A program made the position numbers and the translations under genes. From contig JAGCDZ010000016.1 in assembly GCA_017650905.1 (NCBI GenBank), positions 1 to 49,057 on the forward strand: a stretch of DNA of 49,057 nt, in the 5' to 3' direction. A model generated the notes under the pieces. The model saw nothing but the letters and a program-made list of their open reading frames with translations, was not told the origin of the DNA and made no database searches. The number at the start of each line of letters is the position of its first letter. The first letter of the stretch is position 1. Source of the DNA: Prevotella sp. (GTDB lineage Bacteria > Bacteroidota > Bacteroidia > Bacteroidales > Bacteroidaceae). Below, in pieces: positions 35,906 to 43,205 of the stretch.

Positions 35906-37395
35906 AAATAGTCCTAACACTCATAGCAGCAATCATCATGATGAATTCGTGCAACGGACAGACACTTACACCGGTGGTGCGACCCGCAACACAGGCCAAC
36001 CGATTCTACACAGGTAACCCCAAGGCGCTGAGCCAAGAAGTCGATAGTTTCCTGTCACTCTACAAAAAGAGCCTTCAGTTCGAGAATGTGGCGGCGGTGA
36101 TTGTGCCGCATGCCGGCTATTACTATTCAGGCAACGTAGCGGCATCGGCCTATATGACCATCAACCCGAAGAAACTGTACAAGCGAATCTTCTTGCTGGG
36201 GCCGAGTCACCACGAATGGCTCAACGGTGCATCGGTGAATACCGAGGCCGATTACTATGCCACCCCACTGGGCAACGTGAAGGTAGACCACGAGACGGCG
36301 TTGAAACTAACGGATACAGATGACGCAGATCCTATGGATTCAGAATCAGTGTTTTTCTATCGTCCGGAAGCTCATGATCGCGAACATTGTCTCGAAGTCC
36401 AACTACCATTCTTGCAGCGAAGGTTTGAAGAGATGCCCCCCATCGTGCCCATCATCATCTCCACCAACGACTTCCATAAATTGAAACGAATAGCAGAGAT
36501 CCTGAAGCCGTATTTCAATGATGAGAATCTCTTTATCATCAGCAGCGATTTTTCACACTTTCCCATCTATGACGATGCCTGCGAGGCAGACGCCCGTACA
36601 GGCAAAGCCATCGAGAGTGGCAACGTAGAGGAATTCATCGCTGCTATAGAGAAGAACGCCCGCAGCGGGAAACCAAACTTAGCCACAAGTGCTTGCGGCC
36701 AATTCGCCATCATTACCCTGATGCTGATGCTTGACAACAGCATCAAAGTGAAACACTTGATGTACCAAAACTCCGGCGACATCAGCGGTGATCGTTCCCG
36801 TGTGGTAGGCTATCATGCCTTCGCCTTTCTCCGCAAGCAATCTTCCGACTTCACCCTTACCTCCGAGGATAAACGTCTTTTAAAGGATATCGCCCTCACC
36901 AGCATCCGCGACTCCCTCGATGGCAAGCCCACCGCACAGCCCAACTCTTCACTGTTTACTATCCACAATTCACTAAAACAGAAATGCGGCGCATTTATCT
37001 CGTTGCACAAACACGGCCGCCTGCGGGGTTGCATTGGCCACTTCGGCGAGGATGTTCCCCTGCACAAGATTGTGGCCTCGATGGCCCGTGCAGCCGCCTT
37101 CGAAGATCCGCGTTTCACGCCGGTCACCCGTGACGAACTCGACAATCTTGACATCGAGATATCCGTGCTCACCCCCATGCGGCGCATCCAGAGCCTCGAC
37201 GAGTTCGAGCTCCACCGTCATGGTATCTATATCCGCAAGGGCTATCGCAGCGGCACCTATTTGCCACAGGTAGCCGACGAGGTCAATTGGACTAAGGAAG
37301 AGTTTGTCAGTCATTGTTCTCAGGACAAGGCCGGCCTCGGTTGGGATGGTTGGCGCGATGCCGAGCTTTATGTCTACGAAGCAATCGTGTTTTGA
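35902..37395 (+). CDS. amrB-amrA fusion: Exported Memo-AMMECR1 fusion (AmmeMemoRadiSam proteins B and A), 497 aa
   Basis: Residues about 27-310 form a Memo domain, with the metal-ligand-type motifs VPHAGYYYSG, GPSHHEW and TSACGQFAI, which supply two His and a Cys in the human protein. Residues about 320-497 form an AMMECR1 domain with the signature LRGCIGHF and RAAAFEDPRFTPV. The two are separate genes in many organisms. Unusually, the protein begins with a hydrophobic leader ending MMNSC, a probable lipoprotein or export signal, implying periplasmic location. A 28-bp heptamer array encodes SLFTIHNSL in a loop of the AMMECR1 domain (about residues 349-358). It overlaps GH2 by ATGA and precedes the radical SAM gene by 25 bases. 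The system's reaction is not established to my knowledge. Confidence 0.88.
   Translation: MKIVLTLIAAIIMMNSCNGQTLTPVVRPATQANRFYTGNPKALSQEVDSFLSLYKKSLQFENVAAVIVPHAGYYYSGNVAASAYMTINPKKLYKRIFLLGPSHHEWLNGASVNTEADYYATPLGNVKVDHETALKLTDTDDADPMDSESVFFYRPEAHDREHCLEVQLPFLQRRFEEMPPIVPIIISTNDFHKLKRIAEILKPYFNDENLFIISSDFSHFPIYDDACEADARTGKAIESGNVEEFIAAIEKNARSGKPNLATSACGQFAIITLMLMLDNSIKVKHLMYQNSGDISGDRSRVVGYHAFAFLRKQSSDFTLTSEDKRLLKDIALTSIRDSLDGKPTAQPNSSLFTIHNSLKQKCGAFISLHKHGRLRGCIGHFGEDVPLHKIVASMARAAAFEDPRFTPVTRDELDNLDIEISVLTPMRRIQSLDEFELHRHGIYIRKGYRSGTYLPQVADEVNWTKEEFVSHCSQDKAGLGWDGWRDAELYVYEAIVF
36948..36975. repeat. In-frame heptamer array in the AMMECR1 coding region
   Basis: Four 7-bp units with exact spacing: TTCACTG, TTTACTA, TCCACAA, TTCACTA. 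They lie inside the AMMECR1 domain coding region, between the first helix and the GAFISL strand, and encode SLFTIHNSL. Same unit family as the intergenic arrays at 43734-43761 and 46964-46991. Confidence 0.85.
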
Positions 37396-37405
37396 GTGAA
37401 AAAAT

Positions 37406-37426
37406 AGTGAATAGTGATTAGTGAAT
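37406..37426. repeat. Heptamer array at the radical SAM gene start
   Basis: AGTGAAT, AGTGATT, AGTGAAT with exact spacing, preceded by a related AGTGAAA at 37395. The third unit contains the GTG start codon of the radical SAM gene. Orientation is inverted relative to the array at 36948-36975. Confidence 0.85.
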
Positions 37427-38293
37427 AGTTTCGAGTGCAGATATTATCAGCGTTTGGAGGATAGGAAGGTCGAATGCCGGCTCTGTCCGCATCATTGCCG
37501 CATTGCTGATGGCAAGACCGGCATCTGCCGCAGCCGCAGAAATCGAAGCGGCGTGCTTATCAGCGAGGTCTACGCCAAGCCTTGTGCTCTCGCCATCGAT
37601 CCCATCGAGAAGAAGCCTCTCTACCATTTCCATCCTGGCACTACCTGTCTCTCCCTCGCCTGTACGGGCTGCAATTTCCGTTGCCTGAACTGTCAGAACC
37701 ACGAGATCTCGCAGGCTGCACCCGCCGACATCGAACACTATGACCTCACCCCTGAGGCTGTTGTCACCCTCTGTCAGAAGCACCATTGTCCTGGCATTGC
37801 CTACACTTATACCGAACCCCTAACCTATCTCGAATACATCAGCGACTGCGCCCGATTAGCCCGTGAGGCAGGCATTTGGAACATTCTCGTCACCGCAGGC
37901 TACATTTGTCAGGAACCCTTAAATGACCTTTTGCCCTACCTCGATGCCGCCAATATCGATTTGAAGTCTTTCAGAGACGCCATCTACAACAAAGTTAGCG
38001 GCGGCCGTCTGCAACCCGTCCTCGACACCATCCTCGCTATGCGCGATGCGGGCGTGTGGATAGAGCTCACCAACCTCGTCATTCCTGGCATCAATGACGA
38101 TATGGACATGATACGCCAGATGTGCCGTTGGCTCACCGGCAACAACCTCACCAACGCCCCCCTCCACTTCAGCCGTTTCTTCCCACGCTACAGACTTCTT
38201 GACACACCTCCTACCCCTCTCTCCACGCTCCGCGCCGCCAAGCGCATCGCCCAGGAAGAGGGTATCAAACACGTGTATCTGGGAAATGTATAA
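37421..38293 (+). CDS. amrS: AmmeMemoRadiSam radical SAM enzyme, 290 aa
   Basis: Radical SAM protein of the AmmeMemoRadiSam type, related to pyruvate-formate-lyase activases. An N-terminal Cys-rich part (CRLCPHHCRIADGKTGICRS) precedes the cluster motif CNFRCLNC (CxxxCxxC), followed by YTYTEPLTYLEY, AANIDLKSF and LTNLVIPGINDD. Length is normal. No ATG exists before the conserved start region. The GTG at 37421, directly after an in-frame stop, is the only reasonable start and lies in a heptamer repeat. It is the last gene of the enzyme operon, following the Memo-AMMECR1 fusion, so the full three-part system is present. No export signal is seen, so this enzyme is cytoplasmic while its partner appears exported. 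Its stop directly abuts the stop of the convergent gene. Confidence 0.92.
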   Translation: MNSFECRYYQRLEDRKVECRLCPHHCRIADGKTGICRSRRNRSGVLISEVYAKPCALAIDPIEKKPLYHFHPGTTCLSLACTGCNFRCLNCQNHEISQAAPADIEHYDLTPEAVVTLCQKHHCPGIAYTYTEPLTYLEYISDCARLAREAGIWNILVTAGYICQEPLNDLLPYLDAANIDLKSFRDAIYNKVSGGRLQPVLDTILAMRDAGVWIELTNLVIPGINDDMDMIRQMCRWLTGNNLTNAPLHFSRFFPRYRLLDTPPTPLSTLRAAKRIAQEEGIKHVYLGNV

Positions 38294-39172
38294 TTATCTC
38301 TTATGAATAACCGTAGAATCCATATCATCTAACGAGCTTACGCCCGTACGTGCCATCACCCCTGCCAATTCTGCTGTCATCTCATTGATCCGTTGGGCTA
38401 CGGCCTCGGCACCATCCTTGAGCAGCGGCATCAGATGGCGGCCTACCGATACGGCCGTGGCACCGAGTGCAAGACATTTGTATGCATCCATGCCGCTCTC
38501 GATGCCGCAATCTACGAACACAGGCACGCTACCGCTAACCGCTGACAGGATGTCGGGCAGTATCATCAGCGGCGGAACGGCATACTGAATAATGCCGTGA
38601 TGGTGCGACACCACCAGACCTGAACATCCAGCCTTCAGACATTTCTCAGCATCGCGCGGACTGAGCACGCCCTTCACGATAAACGGCACGTTGGCAGCCT
38701 GCACGAACTCAGCCAGCTCCTCCGTCGATTTTGCCTTCATGGGCAATCCGAACACATTGTCGTAACCACCCTGGGCATTAAAGGCATGGTCGATGTCCAT
38801 TCCCACAGCCATACAGCCCACCTTGACGGCATGTTCTATTTTGCGAAGTACCTCACGATTGTCGGCATGAGGCTTGATAATCTTAATGGTCCTGGCCCCA
38901 GTAGCCACAATCTCTTCCAGTTCGCTTTCGCTGCCCATGCCCACCCAATGCACGGCTCCGCTCCAGGCAGCAGCCTGGGCATAGATAGTCATTCCGTTCT
39001 GTGCGGTATTGTGTAGGTGCGACAGGGCGGCAGTCATTATTGGTGTGCGAAAAGTCTCTCCAAACAGCGTCATCTCGGTAGAGGGGATGACGGCGTCCAG
39101 ATATCGCGTCTCAATCAACAGAGAGTCGAAATAGTCTCTCGTAATCTTGTCAGAGTTTGATGTCAGTTGCAT
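38294..39172 (-). CDS. FMN-dependent alpha-hydroxy-acid dehydrogenase-like protein, 292 aa
   Basis: TIM-barrel flavoprotein of the glycolate/lactate oxidase superfamily. Visible are PIMTAALSHLHN, the Lys in PFIVKGVLSPRDAEKCLKAG, GLVVSHHHGIIQ at the active-site His position, FVDCGIESGMDAYKCLALGA and VSVGRHLM for FMN phosphate. The family pattern SNHGGRQ is here SHHHGIIQ, so the substrate-carboxylate Arg appears to be Ile. The protein is also shorter than typical members (about 350-380). It may therefore use another substrate. It starts 2 bases after the stop of the GPH transporter gene, so the two form an operon. An oxidation step on a sugar acid from pectin is possible but only inferred. Converges with the radical SAM gene with no gap. 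Confidence 0.8.
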   Translation of the reverse strand: MQLTSNSDKITRDYFDSLLIETRYLDAVIPSTEMTLFGETFRTPIMTAALSHLHNTAQNGMTIYAQAAAWSGAVHWVGMGSESELEEIVATGARTIKIIKPHADNREVLRKIEHAVKVGCMAVGMDIDHAFNAQGGYDNVFGLPMKAKSTEELAEFVQAANVPFIVKGVLSPRDAEKCLKAGCSGLVVSHHHGIIQYAVPPLMILPDILSAVSGSVPVFVDCGIESGMDAYKCLALGATAVSVGRHLMPLLKDGAEAVAQRINEMTAELAGVMARTGVSSLDDMDSTVIHKR

Positions 39173-39174
39173 CT

Positions 39175-40593
39175 TTATTTGTTTTTTTGAGTTACTGCAG
39201 CATTGATTTCATCCATCTTCTCATCGGTCAGTTCATATTTGCCAATCACATAAATGGCCAACACGAACAGGGTGGCAGGTATCAAGGTGACGAGCCATAA
39301 GATGCCCTGCTCCGCCATCGGTGTCTGAACAGCTTCTCCCGCCTTGAAGCCCACCCAGGCCAGAACCAGTCCAGGAATAACGCCACCAAGGGCCATGCCT
39401 GCCTTCATGAAGATACAGATGAGTGCATTCACAATGGCGGCCACACGTCTACCTGATGCATACTCGCTATAGGTCACCACCTCTGGCACAAGGGCCCACA
39501 TATAACCCGTAGCCACCACTACACCCGTACTCTTCACGAACTGCACCACGAAGATGAGTGGGTAGCAGCTCTTCAGGCTCTCTACAGACATGATGAGATA
39601 CATCAGCAGCATAGCGGCGATAGCTATACCGAGGAACAAACGAAACATGCCGTTCTTGCCTATTTTCCGCTTAATGGCAGGCACCATTGGCAGGAAGATA
39701 AATGCTGGAATAGTACCGAGCCACATAAACACGGTAGTCATAAACGGCGTGGCTCCCATGTTGAACGTCATGAAATAGGAGTCGGCTGCATTACTGATAC
39801 TCATGGTGGTGAAGGCGATAATAAAGAAAAACGACAACACCCTGAGCGGACGGTTGCGTACTAGTTCCATCCAGAGGTCGCTCACCTTCACCGCTGCGCT
39901 CTCGCTCTTGTCCATAACAATGCGCTCCTTGCTCTCAAAAAAAGTAATAAGGAGCAATACCAGTCCGGTCAGGGCGAAGATACTCATGGTAATAAACCAT
40001 GCACGTCCTGCCTCCGGCGTATTGTAGACCGCCTCCATCTCGCCCGTCTGTTCGTTCAGCACCTTAGGGGCGAACAATACAATCACCAACGGCAAGGTTT
40101 TGATAATCAGACCCGCCAGATTGGCCATCACCATGCGCACGCTGGTCAAGATGGTTATCTCGTCGGTATCACGCGTGAGCGATGAACCGAGAGCTCCGTA
40201 GGGCACATTGATTAGCGTGAAGCACATGCTCAATCCCACATAGGTCACATAAGCGTAGAGCAGCGACCCGCTGAACCCATTCCAGAAACAGAGCATGGCG
40301 AAAGCTGCCAGCGGTATACCACCCAGAAGGAGCCACGAGCGGTATTTACCCCAACGGGGATGCGACTTGTCGACAAACGCACCCACCATCGGGTCCCATA
40401 TCACGTCGATGATACGGACCACAAGGAACATCACGGCCACAACGGCCGAATCCAGCCCGTACACATTATTATAATAAAATAGCAGCCAGATGCTGACAGT
40501 CTGGTAAATCAGGTTCTGGGCCAGGTCACCCGAACAGAACCCGATACGCTCTCGCCAAGAGAGCTTGTAATATCCATTAATAGCACTTTCCAT
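39175..40593 (-). CDS. GPH-family sugar/hexuronide:cation symporter (MFS), 472 aa
   Basis: Twelve-helix inner-membrane transporter of the glycoside-pentoside-hexuronide (melibiose carrier-like) group. Typical signatures are LSWRERIGFCSGDLAQNLIY, RIIDVIWDPMVGAFVDKSHP and RWGKYRSWLLLGGIP in the first half, and YMWALVPEVVTYSEYASGRR in the second. Members import oligosaccharides or uronides with H+ or Na+. Next to PL11/GH105 genes, import of rhamnogalacturonan-derived mono- or disaccharides is likely. The ATG at 40593 (MESAING) is preferred, because the upstream ATG at 40602 directly abuts the -7 box, where transcription would start at or after it. The promoter is a full consensus match. It is co-transcribed with the FMN oxidoreductase. 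Confidence 0.9.
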   Translation of the reverse strand: MESAINGYYKLSWRERIGFCSGDLAQNLIYQTVSIWLLFYYNNVYGLDSAVVAVMFLVVRIIDVIWDPMVGAFVDKSHPRWGKYRSWLLLGGIPLAAFAMLCFWNGFSGSLLYAYVTYVGLSMCFTLINVPYGALGSSLTRDTDEITILTSVRMVMANLAGLIIKTLPLVIVLFAPKVLNEQTGEMEAVYNTPEAGRAWFITMSIFALTGLVLLLITFFESKERIVMDKSESAAVKVSDLWMELVRNRPLRVLSFFFIIAFTTMSISNAADSYFMTFNMGATPFMTTVFMWLGTIPAFIFLPMVPAIKRKIGKNGMFRLFLGIAIAAMLLMYLIMSVESLKSCYPLIFVVQFVKSTGVVVATGYMWALVPEVVTYSEYASGRRVAAIVNALICIFMKAGMALGGVIPGLVLAWVGFKAGEAVQTPMAEQGILWLVTLIPATLFVLAIYVIGKYELTDEKMDEINAAVTQKNK

Positions 40594-40602
40594 TCGTTGC
40601 AT

Positions 40603-40635
40603 GCAAAGGTAAACACTTTTTCTGAAATCACCAAA
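40603..40635 (-). promoter_or_regulatory. Promoter of the GPH transporter operon
   Basis: Minus-strand TTTG (40635-40632), 20-nt spacer, TACCTTTGC (40611-40603). Full match to the Bacteroidetes pattern, with a very short leader before the ATG at 40593. Confidence 0.85.
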
Positions 40636-40725
40636 CAATTTCTGGAATAATCACAACGAGCCACCAAAGACAAACACAATGGGGATGCCTCTGAGTGAGA
40701 TATATAATGGCTGATTAAAATGTAG

Positions 40726-40754
40726 GCGGCAGACTCCTTTACGGAATCTGCCGC
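40726..40754 (-). terminator. Terminator hairpin containing the stop codon of the phosphatase gene
   Basis: On the minus strand GCGGCAGATTCC and GGAGTCTGCCGC form a 12-bp stem with one U-G pair around a 5-nt loop. The TAA of the tyrosine phosphatase gene (40741-40739) is in the loop. The following minus-strand sequence has only TTTTAAT, and the plus strand has TTTTT after the stem, so it may work in either direction. Confidence 0.65.
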
Positions 40755-41203
40755 TTTTTAAGTGTTTCCAACAGCGCCTTGCATCCTTCGAGAACGTCGC
40801 ACCAGGTGGCTTCGAAATTGCCTGTATACCAGGGGTCGGCCACATCGCCAGGGCGAGTGGTGTAGTCCATCAGCATACGGATCTTGCCCTCGGGGTCGCC
40901 ACCGCAGATGCGGTTCATGTTGCGGATATTCCACTCATCCATACCAATTAGCAAGTCGAAGCGGTCATAGTCGCGGCGGGTCATCTGGCGGGCACGCTTG
41001 CCTTTGCAGCCAATACCATGCTCAGCCAATTTCCAACGGGCGGGCGGATAAACCTCATTGCCGATTTCCTCAGTTGAGGTGGCTGCCGACTCGATATCGA
41101 ACTCGTCTTCGAACCCCGCTTTCCTGACGAGGTCCTTCATTACGAACTCCGCCATCGGACTGCGACAAATATTTCCGTGACATACGAAGAGAATATGTTT
41201 CAT
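40739..41203 (-). CDS. Low-molecular-weight protein-tyrosine phosphatase, 154 aa
   Basis: Small cytoplasmic phosphatase of the LMW-PTP family. The P-loop CHGNICRS (C8 nucleophile, R14) is intact at the N-terminus, and the general-acid Asp is in DPWYTGNF (D123). Length is typical. The ATG at 41203 (MKHILFVCHGN) is chosen, since an upstream in-frame codon would add residues unlike the family. It lies 16 bases after the stop of the secreted esterase gene and may be co-transcribed. LMW-PTPs often dephosphorylate tyrosine kinases of polysaccharide export, but none is encoded here. The gene ends inside a terminator hairpin. Confidence 0.92.
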   Translation of the reverse strand: MKHILFVCHGNICRSPMAEFVMKDLVRKAGFEDEFDIESAATSTEEIGNEVYPPARWKLAEHGIGCKGKRARQMTRRDYDRFDLLIGMDEWNIRNMNRICGGDPEGKIRMLMDYTTRPGDVADPWYTGNFEATWCDVLEGCKALLETLKKRQIP

Positions 41204-41219
41204 CTTCAAACCACATATA

Positions 41220-42989
41220 TTACTGGATGACAGTCTTGCGACCATCGATGATATAGATACCGCGCCTCAACTGCCCTGCCTCTACACGCCGGCCACTCAG
41301 GTCATAAACATGCAAGGCAGATGTCTGCTGGAGCTCGGTGACCTGATGAATGCCTGTCTCGAGGAAATCCTTCACCTGAATACTGGCCTGTGACAGCACA
41401 AAATCGGCATTATGCGCAGCATCCGTATAGAAAACAACGACAAAATCGCCTGTCTCGGCGATTTCGAACTCGAAGGTCTGCAGACTGACGGCAGAGAAAT
41501 TATTGCTTGTTTTGCCACCGATGTTGACGGTTGGTGTGTATGTCTGGGATGCCACCTCTTGACCATCGGTCTTCTCGATGGCGATAGTAACAGGCGTGAA
41601 ACTAGGCTGATTCCAGTTGCACACTTTATACTTGATGGCATAATGCCCTGTGTGCAATGTCAGGCCAGAGCGGGCGGTTGGGTCTCCGAACTTAGCCCAA
41701 GCAGCTTTTTCGTTGCCTGTGTTGTTTTGAATGAGCAGTCCGTATTCAAATCCCTTGGAGGAACCTGTGAAGCGTAGCAAGCGAGGACCGCCGGTGTTGG
41801 GAAGGCCACCACCCACACGCGTTATCGAACCATTGGATACATACCAATTCTGCGGCACGATACCCTCTGCATTGAAACGTGCTGAGAGGCCGTGGGACCC
41901 TTGTATTGAAACATAATTAACCAAGCATGTAGCCTCGCTCGACTTGCCCTTGTCGTCGGTCACCTCCACGCGCAGATTGTGTTTACCGGCTGCGGGGGCA
42001 GTCAGGATTGTCTGATAGGGAGCAGCCGATTTCGTATCGATCAGCGTCGCACCATCGTAGAAATCAATCTTCACAATCTCGCCATTGATAGCTTGGGCGG
42101 TAGCCTCAAGAGTGATGTCGGGGAATACAATCTCGTCTTTCGGTGCCAAACAGAGGTGCGTAGTCTCTCCCGTAGGTTGGGCAATGTGTGCCTCGGGCTG
42201 ATTGAGCGAGAAGCGCTTGCAGAAGTTCCAGATAAGATGGCGGTTCAGGTCCATGGGATAATGGCCTCCATTATGATAGGAGTAGAGCCACACTTCGCCG
42301 CCGTTCGGTCCACCAGTCCACTTCTCAAGATCACCGTTATACCAACTGCTGCTGATGGTCTTGTAGTTTGTCGTCTTGCTGTAGGTCGTATGTTTGTCAT
42401 GCTTGGCATAATTCTCTATGTATGAATGGATGCCATACTGCTCGTAGCCAAACACATCGTCGTCATAGGCTATGCATTCCAGCATGTTGACCGGCTTCTT
42501 GCAGTTGTTCCAAGGCTGTTCGGAGAATTGGATGCCGCTCGTGGGCGCAAAGGCCGCAATCTTGTCCTGCATCTTGCTGATGCAATGGTGGATCAGCATG
42601 GAGCCCATCGAGAAGCCCGACCAGTACACGCGGTCCTTATCAATATCGTAACGACTTGCCATCTCATCGATGGTCTTGATGACAAAGTTCTGATCTTTGG
42701 TACCACCGGTATCCCATGTGGTGCCATCGCTGCGCAGATAGGTAATGACAAACTTGGCCGTGTCGATCATCTCGTACATCTTATCAGAACCATACTGGTA
42801 TTCCGGACTTTGGTTCATACCATGGGTGACGATGAAGAGTGGTGATTTGGCAGGCAACGTATTGGGGGTGAAGACCACCATGCTCCTTTGTTTTCCATTG
42901 ACGTCGATTTTAATCTCTTGCTGCTTGTAAGCTAAAGCTTTCAGCGATGAGAAGAGGATGAGAAAAACTGGTAGTAATGAACGTTTCAT
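41220..42989 (-). CDS. Secreted CE1-like carbohydrate esterase with Ig, CBM-like and T9SS-like modules, 589 aa
   Basis: Signal peptide 1-20 (ends LKALA). Residues about 25-255 are an alpha/beta-hydrolase of the PHB-depolymerase/feruloyl-esterase (CE1-like) group: oxyanion-type VTHGMNQ, nucleophile GFSMGS (S127), candidate Asp in YDDDVF (176-178) and His in GGHYP (H243). About 280-350 is a bacterial Ig-like domain (IDFYDGATLIDTKSAAPYQ). About 360-545 is a beta-rich, CBM-like region. The end (LHVYDLSGRRV, RRGIYIIDGRKTVIQ) is T9SS-like. It may remove acetyl or feruloyl groups from pectin outside the cell. There are only 25 bases between the tRNA-Met terminator and its start, with no -7 box seen there. 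The LMW-PTP gene follows. Confidence 0.87.
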   Translation of the reverse strand: MKRSLLPVFLILFSSLKALAYKQQEIKIDVNGKQRSMVVFTPNTLPAKSPLFIVTHGMNQSPEYQYGSDKMYEMIDTAKFVITYLRSDGTTWDTGGTKDQNFVIKTIDEMASRYDIDKDRVYWSGFSMGSMLIHHCISKMQDKIAAFAPTSGIQFSEQPWNNCKKPVNMLECIAYDDDVFGYEQYGIHSYIENYAKHDKHTTYSKTTNYKTISSSWYNGDLEKWTGGPNGGEVWLYSYHNGGHYPMDLNRHLIWNFCKRFSLNQPEAHIAQPTGETTHLCLAPKDEIVFPDITLEATAQAINGEIVKIDFYDGATLIDTKSAAPYQTILTAPAAGKHNLRVEVTDDKGKSSEATCLVNYVSIQGSHGLSARFNAEGIVPQNWYVSNGSITRVGGGLPNTGGPRLLRFTGSSKGFEYGLLIQNNTGNEKAAWAKFGDPTARSGLTLHTGHYAIKYKVCNWNQPSFTPVTIAIEKTDGQEVASQTYTPTVNIGGKTSNNFSAVSLQTFEFEIAETGDFVVVFYTDAAHNADFVLSQASIQVKDFLETGIHQVTELQQTSALHVYDLSGRRVEAGQLRRGIYIIDGRKTVIQ

Positions 42990-43014
42990 ATGGTTATTGT
43001 TTAATTTATCTTAT

Positions 43015-43050
43015 AAAAAACAGCAAGCTGCTATTATTTGCGGCCTGCTG
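43015..43050 (-). terminator. Terminator of the tRNA-Met gene
   Basis: On the minus strand CAGCAGGCCGC pairs with GCAGCTTGCTG (one mismatch, one G-U), followed by TTTTTT (43020-43015). It sits directly after the tRNA 3' end. Confidence 0.85.
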
Positions 43051-43057
43051 ATGCTCT

Positions 43058-43134
43058 TGGTAGCGGGAGCCGGGATTGAACCGGCGACCTCATGATTATG
43101 AATCATGCGCTCTAACCAGCTGAGCTATCCCGCC
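43058..43134 (-). tRNA. tRNA-Met (CAU), elongator type, CCA encoded
   Basis: The minus-strand cloverleaf is complete. The acceptor stem GGCGGGA pairs with TCCCGCT (first pair G-U), the D arm is GCTC...GAGC, the anticodon stem is CATGA/TCATG with the loop TTCATAA, and the T arm is GCCGG/CCGGC around TTCAATC. The anticodon is CAU, and CCA is encoded (43060-43058). The anticodon stem lacks the three G-C pairs of initiator tRNA, so it is elongator Met; tRNA-Ile with lysidine is the alternative, less likely by overall sequence. Promoter and terminator are both clear. Confidence 0.93.
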
Positions 43135-43156
43135 ATCATTCTTTTGTTAAGCGGGT

Positions 43157-43188
43157 GCAAAGGTACTACTTTTTTGGAAACTACCAAA
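43157..43188 (-). promoter_or_regulatory. Promoter of tRNA-Met
   Basis: Minus-strand TTTG (43188-43185), 19-nt spacer, TACCTTTGC (43165-43157), about 20 bases upstream of the tRNA 5' end. Confidence 0.85.
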
Positions 43189-43205
43189 ATTTTTCCGGAA
43201 AATAT

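Noticed and set aside
34592-35920. Long open frame on the minus strand opposite the GH2 gene
   Set aside because: It mirrors the GH2 codon pattern and encodes no recognisable protein, while GH2 has intact catalytic motifs.
36840-36980. Heptamer array as the linker created by the Memo-AMMECR1 fusion
   Set aside because: The AMMECR1 helix (EDKRLLKDIALTSIRD) already precedes the array, so it lies inside the domain and not at the junction.
43058-43134. Initiator tRNA-fMet
   Set aside because: The anticodon stem is CATGA/TCATG and lacks the three consecutive G-C pairs of initiator tRNAs. The first acceptor pair is G-U rather than the C-A mismatch.
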